From Xestospongia muta (lineage: Eukaryota; Porifera; Demospongiae; Haplosclerida; Petrosiidae): a stretch of DNA of 64,000 nt. The notes beneath the pieces are model-generated. The model did no database searches and was not told the origin of the DNA. It saw nothing but the letters and a program-made list of their open reading frames with translations. A program made the position numbers and the translations under genes. The DNA is taken from positions 28,397,745 through 28,461,744 of the forward strand of contig OY848917.1 in the NCBI GenBank assembly GCA_963693285.1, read 5' to 3'. Shown here in pieces: positions 11,401-22,909 of this stretch (positions are counted from its first letter, which is position 1; every line of letters starts with the position of its first letter).

Positions 11401-12892
11401 TACAGATTACTATCATAGCAAACGTTTGCGACTTGAACCTGAAGAAAGCAGTCAAGGTCTGTTAATAGTCTATATAATGTCGTAAAATGTTTAATGCATA
11501 TGACAAGAGCATAAATGAAAAGTTAAATCATAAACATGATAACTTTAGCTGTTTGAATGTAGTAATTGTCATGGTAAAGGAGCTGACATAGTATTGAATT
11601 TGGGAGAATTTAAAAATTTACTTTCGTTTTTATTAAATGATGTAATGCAATTACATTGTTCAGTTAAACAAGTCCAATCAAAAATGATTAGCATTTGCTA
11701 TGGGCAAAATGATGGTAGTCATGGCAGCACAATGTCTATTTAGCATGACTATAATTTAAATTACCCTCTAATAATCATGAGGATAGAAATCTAACAGTAA
11801 AACATATTAGAATTTTGGTATATAGAGAGCTAGCAAAGATGCTAGAAGGCGGAAAAACAAGCTAGTCATTCTCAGAAGTTTGACAGTCCCACCCATTTTT
11901 ATAGCATTTGTAATAAAGACTATGTATATCAGTAATTAAATGGTTTAATTTTATTGAGTGTTACTATATGTTGAAAGCCACATAACTGTTCATAGACCCC
12001 ATGTCAAACATTCCTAAACCCTTAAGCATAATATCAAGTGTGTATCTACTGACTTTGGTCATTTTATAACAATTCCGATTTAGTTATTGTTTCAGTTGTC
12101 AAATACAACAATAAAATAAGTCAATAGACATAACTTTATTCATACTACATGGCCCAAAACTATTATAGGACTGCCTGGCATGTACATCATGCCAAACAGT
12201 AAAAAAATGACAGAATCTTTTGATAAGATCAGGCAATATGGATGTGCTACAGTAAAGTTTATCTATAGTATAACTTTGTGAAGTTTGATTTTGCTTATGA
12301 AACAAAACATGTGAAAATTTATGTTTCCATTATATGCTATTACATATATTAATCATACAAAAACCTTTATATAAAGTTAATGTTGTGACACATACATTAA
12401 ATGCAACCTTGTACTCAAAAAGAGCTAAGAAATTTGGGCATACATGTATAAGTTATGCAAGCTTTAACACAGCTACAAAAGCTAACAAATAATACTGTAA
12501 TTTTTAATTCATCAGATACTCTTGTCATTGACATGGATGAAATAATGGAAGCAATGGCTGAAAAATTTGATGTCTTACAAGCCATGGATAAAATCAAGGA
12601 TCTAGAGCCTGAATGGAAAGAGTTTGGTCAACGTGTTAATCATATGAATCTTGATTTGACCTTTTGTCGAAAGCTTTCGTCTTTGCTAGGAGAACATTAT
12701 CTTAACCTTCCAAATGAAGCATTAACTTGGAGAGCTATAATTGATGCTCTAGAATATCAACGTGAACCAGCTCCTAAACCTGCCATAAAATATGGAAATG
12801 GCAGGAAAGTTGCTGACGATGTGAGAGTTTATCTTCATAATCAAGATGTATTTAGTAAATATAAAGCGAAGTTGATTTCAAAAGAAAAGTAA
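8447..12892 (+). CDS. Caspase-like cysteine protease with C-terminal death-like domain
   Basis: Exons read: 8447-8455, 9176-9209, 10562-11320, 11382-11456 and 12516-12892, about 417 residues. The first intron is phase 0; the others are phase 1. Residues of about 34-265 are a peptidase C14 (caspase) domain, with the catalytic His in YYAGHGG (about residue 111) and the catalytic Cys in FFFDCCLS (about 158-159). A p10-like half contains WTSALFDNI and the HYISSLGTFFL strand. The active site reads DCC rather than the QACRG of classical caspases, so substrate preference may differ. Exon 4 encodes a basic linker (KRLRL). The last exon encodes a death-like domain (WKEFG, KLSSLLG, TWRAIIDAL) ending in VADDVRVYL and KY, shared with the death-domain genes at 25205 and 26110. 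The donor at 11457 (gtctgt) is weak, but phase supports the join. Death-domain-driven recruitment and activation is inferred. Confidence 0.85.
9813..9847. repeat. Perfect palindrome, 17-base arms and 1-base centre
   Basis: TCCAATGATACTGTCAA is followed by one G and then its exact reverse complement. It lies in the third intron region of the caspase gene. Function is unknown. Confidence 0.9.
10368..10440. repeat. AAGTACTT-rich remnant like the end of a hAT element
   Basis: Repeated AAGTACTT / ACTTGTACTTAAGTA blocks resemble the terminal region next to the hAT transposase at 50795 (about 50700-50780). It is probably a decayed transposon end in a caspase-gene intron. Confidence 0.4.
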
Positions 12893-14488
12893 CTGACAAA
12901 ATAATAATGATTTACTGTTGTGTGTGATAATCAATGATATTTCTCTTTGCACTTTAATGGGTGAATTTTATATAATTCACCTAATTTTGGATGATTTCAA
13001 ATAATTGTTATTTTAGCAAATTATTATTATATTAGTGCATCATAAGTTCATTAATACAGTAGTATACCAGGAAACTTAACAAGTTAACTGAAACTTGAAT
13101 ATAATCATGCACACAATAAAAAGATGACCTATAGATGAATTATGCATAACCATGTACGTATCACAAGACGAGTTAGTCAAACATTGAGTGGTACTGTTGT
13201 AAAATGCTGAAAGATAAGTATGGACTAGACAAAACCAGCTGTCTTTCCAGAGTGATTTGAATTGTTTGGAGTAGATGCAGAAAGTGTGTGTTCATTACCT
13301 TCTCTATAATGATATGATGATGGAACTTAAAATACAGCAAACATTTTGAGTAGTGAGGAACTAAAAGGTGAGTGGTTGAAGCAAATACCACTACACTAGT
13401 ACAAACTGAAATACTACATTGATGACAAGAGAAAGGTATAGGATACTACAGCAACTCAAGATGATGAAATAGAAAGAAGGCCACAGTTGGAAGTTAATAA
13501 TAACTCTATCTAACTATTTGTGATTGAGATTGATATATACAGTTGAAGACTGGACTTTAGAAATTTTGATGAAAGTCTGAACCTAAAACAGTACAGTACA
13601 GTAAAACTTTACATTTAATTTTGAATAGAGTTTTAGTGGCCAGTAGGCCCCGTGTCTTGTACAATGATCGCTTACTAAAAGGTTATTTTGTTATGTATTA
13701 TGTTTTTTTACTTTGACATTGTTTATCACATGTATAGAATTTAAATTCAGTTGGCAATAAAATATTTTTAAAATTATACCTTTTTGAATTTTGTTGTTAA
13801 TTTTATATATCAATAATTATATTAATCATATCCCCTAGTTCCATGAGGCTCAGTGTCTTACTCAGAACTAATAAACAATTGATCATGATAACTTGTAATT
13901 ATGAATTACTTAGTTGTGTTCATAGCTACACCGGAATAAATGGATATTACCCAATGTTCAGATTGTCATGTCTAAAATAAAGTTGAATATAGCTAATGAT
14001 GCCAGAGAAATAAGCAAAAATTTTTCCTCTAAATATATATTAATAAATATGATATGTACAATATTATGTAATGTACTCTATTAAAATTTAAAACTGTTCT
14101 TTCTTTGTCAAAGGTCAAAGAAATTATATTTAGAAGTTACTTGTGACAACTCTACTAATCATAAAGTTACTTAGTGTTTCAACTATTAATTTTGTAATTG
14201 CAAAAGTTTTAATTTCTTGAATTGAAATGCAGCAGAAATTTAAAAAGTAGTACTAAAAGGAAACAAAGTGATGATAATCAATTGAAATTAAAATGAACAA
14301 TATTTATTAAGGCACTTCAATAAAGAGCATATGAAATATCATAATGAAGTATATATAATATTGGTAGGGAAATATTTGTAATGATGATTGTCAGTAATTC
14401 TCCAGAAATGCAAGTAAAGCAATCATAATATACCTAACAAGTTGTGACATAAAAGTGTGTTGTGTATATTGATTACCTATTCAAATTA
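12893..14488. other. Intergenic, no gene seen
   Basis: AT-rich spacer between convergent genes (caspase-like and first START gene). No exon is supported. Short inverted AT tracts only. Confidence 0.6.
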
Positions 14489-16636
14489 TTATTCAGTAGA
14501 AGACTGCTGTTGAGCTTTTTCCTTAGCATAAACATCATGATAAAACCGAGTGAGACGTTCTCGCCACTCAAAAGGAGCTCTAGCAGATAGAATGTTCATT
14601 ATAAATTTAGGTATCAAACCCATGACATCATTCTGAAGTAGGACCGTTATTTTTGTAGAGTTTGGGTCATCATCAAAAGGACGTATTAGAGTACCAGAGA
14701 GAATTGTTTTAGCTCTATTGGAAAATGGTGTTAATAAGTTATACTATTAATCATTCATTGGGCAGAGTCTTCCATCTATCTTAAAGATAATCCATCCATT
14801 TTTTGTTTCAATTGTCTATCCATTTGTCTGTCCATCCATCCATCCATCCAACCACACCTAACTAGACCAGGTACTTCAGGTCTTCTGTTATCAGTTGCAT
14901 TCTTATATAAAATGTAAGTTAAGTTCTTCTCTTCATCTTTTCGTTCAGTTACATACTGGACCAAGTCACGATCAGATACTCCAGGAGGCATCTTGAAATG
15001 CCTTAAGGAAGGAAAGATATTAAAAATATATTATTGACAACATAAATTATGTAACATATAAATTGTCCCTACAGATAGTACTATACTATCTGCTATATAA
15101 GCATTACAAGGTACATGTCTGAAACAGAATAACAAGTAGGATAGCAGAGTGGTTGGGTTTTACAACCACATATTACTACAAATATTAATAAATCCTATCA
15201 TTATTCACCAGTAAACAATCCTGTAATTTGGTAACTCTTCTAAGACTTCGATAGCTGAGAAATTTTCTTCCCATCTGCGACGAAGATCAAGGTTAGCGAT
15301 CAATTCCAAAACTAGATATTAAAGAAGATTAAACATCAAGTAATTAAACTAACTTGCTTACCATCAGCTGGAGGAATACCAGGAAATTGCAGAAATGTCT
15401 GAAAAGTGAATGATTAAACATAAGAATAACTCTTTTAAGGCACACAAATATTTAAAGGAATGCCAACCTTAATCACAATACCCTAAATTAAATACCTAAT
15501 TATAGACGGCAGAATTAAATTATATATTTTAAGCATTATAGATGCAAGATCAGTTTAAGAAATGTAATAATACACTGGCTACATTGAAGTGCCTTTCCTC
15601 TTAAATTTTAAAACCTTAAAGTCTATGCATGCAACAAACAACTCATGTATTATGGACATCAGATATATCAGGTATATGAAATTAGAGGATCAGTCTATTA
15701 TTATGTATTCTATGTTTCATTAACAAGGAATGACCCAACAATATAAAGGTCATTGTAGTCGACACAGCAATTGGGACCAGTAATGTGACATATGTGTGTT
15801 AAAAGAAACAATTGTTATAGCCTATTTGCAGAGTTAATGTTAGTTAGTACCTTGATAAGATTTATTGGAGACTCTTCATCATATTTACGCCAAACTTCAA
15901 CATTTTCAGCTCTCTTTACAAAGTGCCATCCTTCTTCTTGACTGTTACATTGTTCTTCATGAAGGATGCGTTGTAAGTCTACAGATGTAACAAGGAATTA
16001 CGTACAACATTAATTTACTCATTTTATCTATGAATAATAAAAGAAATTAGCACAACAGTTTGGCTTTACACTGACATCATCATTAAAATTAACCCTCTAA
16101 TTATTACTTTAATTAAGGAAGCCCTTTACTTTCTGATTTAATATTAATCATTCACAAAATGTAATGTCACTTTATATTTACATGTATTCTATGTATTGAT
16201 ATCATAATTTAAAATATTGGTGTGAATTTACAGAGAGACAAACTTCCTACATTTATAAGTCATCTAAAGCCCTACATAGTATCTAGTAAGATATATTTGT
16301 ATTGTCTGGCTAACTGAGTGCCAGTAATCCCAAATGTTGTATGACATTGGACAAAACAAATTGTATGAATGAACTTCATCAAGATAATTCTCCTTGGTAC
16401 CTCTTCATTAGCAATGTTATAATGTCTACACCAATCCATTATTAAACTAACAAAATTTCTATAATCATGTACACACACACACACACAATTGAGTGGCTGA
16501 CTGCATTTCATTTCATCACTACATTATATCCTTTTGAAATGCACAATTTAATTGGATCTTATGAAAACAAAATGCAATGTCATAAAATAACAACAGTACC
16601 TTCAGGTTTGAACGGATCCACCACTTGCTCAGCCAT
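14489..16636 (-). CDS. START-domain lipid-transfer protein, copy 1
   Basis: Exons from the 5' end: 16600-16636, 15851-15978, 15362-15398, 15209-15311, 14858-15001 and 14489-14714, about 224 residues. The protein is almost entirely one START domain, a helix-grip fold that binds a single lipid or sterol in a hydrophobic tunnel. Visible landmarks are EEGWHFVKRAENVEVWRK, the FLQFPGIPPAD strand, RRRWEENF (the conserved Trp after basic residues), PPGVSDRDLVQYV, the GTLIRPFDDD strand and a C-terminal amphipathic helix (GLIPKFIMNIL, then FEWRERL). There is no signal peptide, membrane anchor or partner domain, so it is probably a free cytosolic protein like short START proteins such as PCTP. The ligand cannot be told from the sequence. 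All six exon lengths except the first and last equal those of the two downstream paralogues. The tail ends KAQQQ plus a few residues. Confidence 0.88.
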
Positions 16637-17397
16637 AACAAGATTCGTTGATTCGCTGCAGAAGTGCAGGTTGATCAGGGCTGGGTTTAATTAATAATTA
16701 TTTATTAATAATATTATTTTATGAATAATTAAAATCAGGAAACAATTTGCACTAATGAACATAATACGTATAATTTGATAGTTCAGGAAATCCGTTAAAA
16801 TTAGCAACACTAAAGGCAAGAGATAAAAACACATACTATAATTTCACTGATAAATTTTGATCTAATTTATTTTCAAACTATAGTATACAAAATTACTTTC
16901 ATGAATTATAGATTTCAAAAATGTAATGGTAGGTAGGTCATTGTAGAAACTTTTGTTAAGGTTTACATTTGGTCAAAGATATAGTAAATGTGATGCAGTT
17001 GTAATGTTAGTAGTCATATGTTTAGAAATCTTATGTATCAGATATTGACATGAAAGGTGCCCGAAATTAACTCAACATGAAAATATTGTGAAATAACTTC
17101 ATTGACCTCATACAATTAGAATAGTTAATATAAGGCCCTAGGTATTTATCTAATGGCAAAAGGCAGTTACTATCTATAAAAACAATGTATATTGACACTT
17201 CTATTAAATAGCTTAATACAAACAGCATATGCCCAAGACAAGGTGTTAATGACATCAACAAATAGATTTGGAAAAGTGACAAACAAATGTAAACAACATC
17301 CTTTAACTGCTGATGTATATAGGAACCAATGAATTATATTAACAGTTTGAAAGGAAGAACTTATAATAATTATATTACCGCTTATATTATTTGCAGG
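16637..17397. other. Intergenic, no gene seen
   Basis: Spacer between two same-strand START genes; it must hold the promoter of copy 1. No distinctive motif was recognised. Confidence 0.6.
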
Positions 17398-19569
17398 TTA
17401 TTCTTCTGAGGGAGTCTGTTGTTGACCTTTCTCTTTAATATAGACATCATGATAGAATTTACTGAGACGTTCTTGCCACTCAATAGGAGATCTAGATGCT
17501 AACATGTTGACCATAAATTTTGGTATCCAGCCCATTGGGTCATTTTGAAGCAAGATGGTCAATTTTGTTGAGTTGGGATCATCATCATATGGTCGTATTA
17601 GAGTACCAGAAAGAATAGTTTTAGCTCTGTTAGAGAATAAGAAAGAATTTCATTTGCACTATCTAATTAGTCTCACATAACCAGCCCGCAGAGTGAGGGG
17701 CTACCTATGCAAGACCACCGTCTGCCCTTCTGTTTATCTGTATATCCCCCCCACTTTCCTACCTCACTAGTCCAGCTACTTCAGGTCTTCTGTCATCAGT
17801 TGCATTCTTATATAAAATGTAAGTTAAGTTCTTCTCTTCATCTTTTTGGTGAGTCACATATTGGACCAAGTCACGATCATACACTCCAGGAGGCATCTTG
17901 AAATGCCTAAATGTGGAAGATAACATATTAAATTTGAACTACATTTGTTAGTCAGTGGTTAATATACAAACGTAATATTACAAAGAACTCATATTAAAGT
18001 CACATAATTCAATTCAGTGAACAATGTACATATTAATTGGGACTTAAAAGTTTTAGTCAACCACAAGGGTCACTGTGTAATAGTGTATTATTAAATAATG
18101 TGGCTTTTATAGTTTATGATATTCTTATCATATATACTATTGTAATAACAAGACTGTATCATTTTATTTAATGTACTCTGTCTTATAATTGCTTTAGACT
18201 ACATGGTTTGTTCACTTTGCATTATATTAGATGTATAACTGGAAGGAATAAACCCTTAAGTGCATAAGCTCAATGTCCATAGTATATGTATAGCTTTAAG
18301 CTTCTAGCCCTCTAACTATTTTGTAGTCTCTCCATATATTTGGCTAGGAGTGTCAGTTCTTTAATATTCAATAATCAGTGTTTTATTGTGGCATTGAAAA
18401 CTTCAAAACAATTATAGGAAGATGTAACAATTGTATAGTCTATTGTGCTCATGTCTCTAGGACAAAAGTGGTAGCAGACAAAATGTGGAAGTGGATTTAC
18501 AATGGCAATGGTTCCCTTAAGTATAGACAAGGCTTATGCATAAGCTGTCATACTTTTAATGATAAGTTTATTTTTATATGTTAATATACTTACCAGTAAA
18601 CAATCTTGTAGTTTGGCAACTCTTCTACGACTTCAATAACACTAAAGTGAATGTCCCATTGTCTACGAATATCAAGGTTTTGAGTTAATTCCACAACTGT
18701 AGATAATCAAAGAAAATTAAATGAAGTTAATAAAAGTTTATTTACCATCAGCTGGAGGGATACCAGGAAACTGTAGAAATGCCTAAAAATAAACCAGTAA
18801 GGGTTAAAATAAACCAGTAAGGGTTATAGACTACAAGTCTAGAGTTATAGAATAATTTAATTTATAGGTAGCCTTACATGTACATGTGTACATATTCAGA
18901 TAATTAGTCTTTTCTTATACTGGATTCCATTGTGTTTGCTTAAAATCCTGATGTCTAATTTCAATGTAGTTATTATCAGTCAGTGTATGAAGGTTAAGGA
19001 ATATAAATTAATATTTTAAAATATTAAAATTAATATAACTACAAACAGTTGTTTACCTTAACAAGATTTATAGCAGATTTTCCATCACTTTTACGCCAAA
19101 TTTCAGCATTTTCCGTTCTCTTAAGAAACTGCCATCCTTCTTCTTCACTGTTACATTCCTCTTCATGGAGAATATGTTGTAAATCTAGAATGGAACAACA
19201 AAGAACAGTGTTTAAAGTAATCATTGATGACTTGATATCTGTCACCCTAACATGTTTGCTTATCACGTTATATATGTTATTCCACTGAGACAAATGTACA
19301 CAAACTTTGCTAACAATATGGCTGACATATGCAGCCATATATATACTTCAGTGCCAAATCAATACGTTATATAATAAGTTTCAAGTTCATACATTAGAGT
19401 CTGTAATTTCTTATTAAAGAATGGCATTTATTACCGGGGGAATGCTCCAAACTGTAATATATCTGTAAATTTTATTATAAGTAGAATAAGTACGCCGTAA
19501 ATCTATCTATTCAATGACCGTCGTACCTTCAGGTGTGAAGGGATTATCACTAGCTTGTACTTCAGCCAT
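17398..19569 (-). CDS. START-domain lipid-transfer protein, copy 2
   Basis: Exons from the 5' end: 19527-19569, 19057-19184, 18746-18782, 18594-18696, 17763-17906 and 17398-17626, about 227 residues with matching phases. Domain landmarks are as in copy 1: EEGWQFLKRTENAEIWRK, AFLQFPGIPPADV, RRQWDIHFSVIEVVEELP, PPGVYDRDLVQYV, SGTLIRPYDDDPNSTKLT, GWIPKFMVNML and a tail of QQQTPSEE. Here the WD after the double Arg matches the usual START consensus better than copy 1 (RRRWEE). Intact frame and conserved splice sites suggest a working gene. Intron 3 contains an 18-base tandem duplication near 18791-18826. Ligand unknown. Confidence 0.88.
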
Positions 19570-20631
19570 CGCTAACAATCAAAGAAGTTGCTATTTTGAA
19601 GTCTTGTTCTATGTAATACTCCCCCAGCACTAAACCTAACTAAGCATATACTTCCTGCCGAATAACAATTAACATGTATGGCTTCGTGAGCACACAATAA
19701 TTCAATATCCTGCTTATCAGGAAGTATATCATATAGTATTATAAAATTATAACAAGATTATTTCATGGAAGATTATTTCAGACAATATAATGTATAGTTT
19801 AAATTTGTTTAGTTCTAGAGGAGAAAACTGTGTTAAGTATATTGTACACTCTCTTATCTTAATGTTAGCATGTATCAGTGCCTTTATGCTGCCATTGGTA
19901 TCTGCTGTCTAGTGTCTACGTGGACTTACGTAGTGCAAACAACTTTAGTTTGGATACCACTAATTTGGATTATAGGTGACTACAGTGGAGTGTTTCATAA
20001 ACGTTACAAAGACACTTTAAAGAACATATGTGCCTAGAGGAATAGTATATATAGGAGTCTAAAATACTGATTGGACCAATATAGTCCAAAGAGAGTGAGG
20101 AGATAAATATATAGGACACACTTGCTCTGTCAAGGTGAAGAAGGTGGATTTGAATTAAGTGATAGCAGTAATCCAGGTATTCAAAGGAATAACTCTACTT
20201 CAAGAGCTAACTGTGTATAATAATACAATGACAAAGGCATATATAGTATATGTGTGATTGTATGTTAGATTATTGATACTAGCATCAGTCTCATTAAATA
20301 CAATTTTAAAGGGTTCGTCTATAAGCAATTATAAACCAAATGTGACTAAACAGAACCTGGTAAGTTTGATGTGAGGATAGCATTAAAGGTGTTGTCTCTG
20401 TTTTTGCATTAACTTTGAAATCAGGTTATATGTAGGAAAGGTGTCATTATTAAAATACAGAGCACTATGTTATGGTCTTAGTGGTTCACTAAGCATAAGT
20501 GTAATTATAAAAGTAATTTTTAAATATCAGTAAAAATAATACAATTTTTTGTGCCATTTATAACAATTCTTAAATCTTTTTAAACAGGTTTATCTATATC
20601 TAAGTTCTGTGTTGTTTTTAAGACAGCTGCT
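19570..20631. other. Intergenic, no gene seen
   Basis: Divergent spacer between START copy 2 (minus) and the broken beta-helix-like gene (plus). No supported gene. Confidence 0.55.
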
Positions 20632-22192
20632 ATGTTCAATACTTATGCCAGCAATACACTATTTCTGCTCCATCTACTTGTACTAGTTCTGTCACGTTCT
20701 GTTGAGATTCAGTCCAAAATCATCCATGTAGCTGCTAATGGTATATATAATAACGGTTGTTGAATGGAATCAAGTCCTTGTAAGAATCTTACTTATGTTA
20801 TTTATGATATACATAACAGATCCTCTGTTGCTGTGTATCAAACCAGGTCAGTATGAATTGCTAGCATCCAGGAACTACTTTTAATAACAGTAGAAAAGAT
20901 ATTACTATAAAAAGGATGGTGAATGGGTTTTTTTGATTAATTGCAGAGAAAATAGTACTAGTTTAACACTTGGTAAGTCTATATATATTACCATTAGTGG
21001 TCTAGCATTTAATGTGTGTGGTGTAGAGCATTCAACTACAAGTTATATTGATAACGGTGGTGGAAGATACATTGAGTTTCCATATTGCTTACCTGATGAT
21101 ACAGCATGCAATGACCTAACAATTCAGTTACTAACTAGCTTGGTCTCTAAAATTCTGAATATATAATAACTGGGTGTCAATTTACTAGGAATACAGCCAA
21201 AAATAAAATCTCATCAGAAATATATGTGCTTCCCTTCAAATTCAATTTATAACACAGCATTTGGTCAAGGTGGTGTGGTCTCTCTGTATTCTTTAAAGGC
21301 AATGCTAGTAATAATCACATTACTATAGAGAATTGTAGTTTTGATGATAACAGTATTGTGTATGGTGGTGGCCTTTATCTAGACATGCAAGACAACAGCT
21401 ATAAAAACAATGTTGTAGTAACAGATAGTAATATTTTCAGTCATAATACAGCTCAGCAGTCAGGAGGAGTGGAATATTTTATTTATTTCCTTTTACCCAA
21501 CTATGGACATGTTTTAGGCAACAGTTACAGTTTCCTGTTAGAGAATGTAAGCTTCATTGACAACTATACATTAAATGAGATTGATTTATATCATGACATG
21601 TCAGACTTCCATTAGTGACAGCACTGGCTAATACATTGTGTTTTGTCAATTATAATTATTGTAACAATACAGCCAAAATAGATGCTACAATTTATCTCAC
21701 TCCATTTCATGGAGTTGGCGAAGGCCTTTTGTATCAAGTGAATTTAACAAACACTATTAGTATGGATAACTCTGCAAAGTATAAAACTTTTCTGGAAAGC
21801 AACTTGGAGCTGGAGCTATGTACGTTGATGATATGACAGTATATTTTACAACTTTGTTCTTTTCGCAGATAATTATGATAGAACTGCATTAGTTTGTTCA
21901 GGAAGTAAGATACATTTGGTGTTAATATGACTGCTTTGTTTATTCAAAACCAATTGGTTTGTATAGTGGGTCTTTTGTTGAAATTCACAAAAAGACAACT
22001 TTTCAATTTGAGAACATGTACAACAAAGCAACTAATTTGGGTGATGCAATCTATGCTAAGTATCTGGGTGCTCTGGTTAAAAAAACTTCAATGGATTGCT
22101 TCATACTTTACTATGACATTATAACAAGTCCAACACATTGGAAAACATTGTTTAAGCTCACAAATAACAAAGCCTGTAGAAGTTCCACATAA
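20632..22192 (+). pseudogene. Broken secreted beta-helix-like (pectin-lyase-fold-like) gene
   Basis: The frame opens at 20632 with a hydrophobic signal peptide (LFLLHLLVLVLSRSVEI) followed by IHVAANG. It is broken by an in-frame TGA at 20761, beyond which PCKNLTYVIYDIHNRSSVAV continues. Later fragments sit in several frames: ITISGLAFNVCG (about 20985), YGGGLYLDM (about 21358), NNVVVTDSNIFSHNTAQQSGG, LLENVSFIDN, NNTAKIDATIYL and a FENMYNKATNLGDAIY block (about 22000). Repeated N-N/S-T-A and GGG blocks with short beta-rich units are typical of right-handed beta-helix proteins with secreted, repeat-built ectodomains. At least one stop and several frame changes make a pseudogene the best call. 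A few changes could instead be introns. The family is recognised only at fold level. Confidence 0.6.
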
Positions 22193-22909
22193 ATGCATGC
22201 TACATAATCTTGTGTCCATTATACCTATTTACTGTTAAAATTAATGGATGAAAAATATTTACCTCTTGTTCTTAATTATGAAGTACTCCTTGCAATAATC
22301 TATTTGTATACATAAACTTGATTAATGATGACGTGTTTATAGAAAGACCACACATTCTAACATTAATAGTAAAACACAACAGGTTATTAAATTACATGTC
22401 ATACATTAAAATATAATTTTCTCAAATATTAAAATATTAAAACAATATAATAGTCTTGATCACATTACACATATAGTTAATCAGTATTATCAGCAATAAA
22501 TACTAGACAATGGACAAGAGAATGTTATGTAAAAACGTTGATATATACTTTTCAATGTTTGAGCAGACAATGAAGTAGTTAATTTTTTATGTCGTAAAAT
22601 TGTTACAAACCTAACTATAGTGTCTAGTGGAAAGATAAATGGTTGAATGTTATTACCCATATCATTTGTGGTGTTCTTTTGAAAGGTGGTTTTAGTTTAA
22701 TGGCACAACAAGGAGGAGAGGCTACTAATGAACAGACAACTACATGGAATGTGAATTTTTGCAAACTCAAAATTACAATTAACAGCTAAAAATGTTAGCA
22801 CTCATCCACCTTCTAATGTTGGTCGTCATAATCATTATCCTGGTAATAGTAAAGGAATGCCCCAAAGCTACCAATGTCTTCAATTATTTGTCTTACTTAC
22901 CTTTTCAAG
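22193..22909. other. Intergenic, weak coding-like remnant
   Basis: Mostly AT-rich. A short open stretch near 22690-22790 on the plus strand (MAQQGGEATNEQTTTWNVNF) is not matched to anything I recognise. It may belong to the broken gene upstream. Confidence 0.4.

Noticed and set aside
17707..17901. Plus-strand 64-residue frame
   Set aside because: It is antisense to START copy 2 exon 5 and its intron; a shadow frame.
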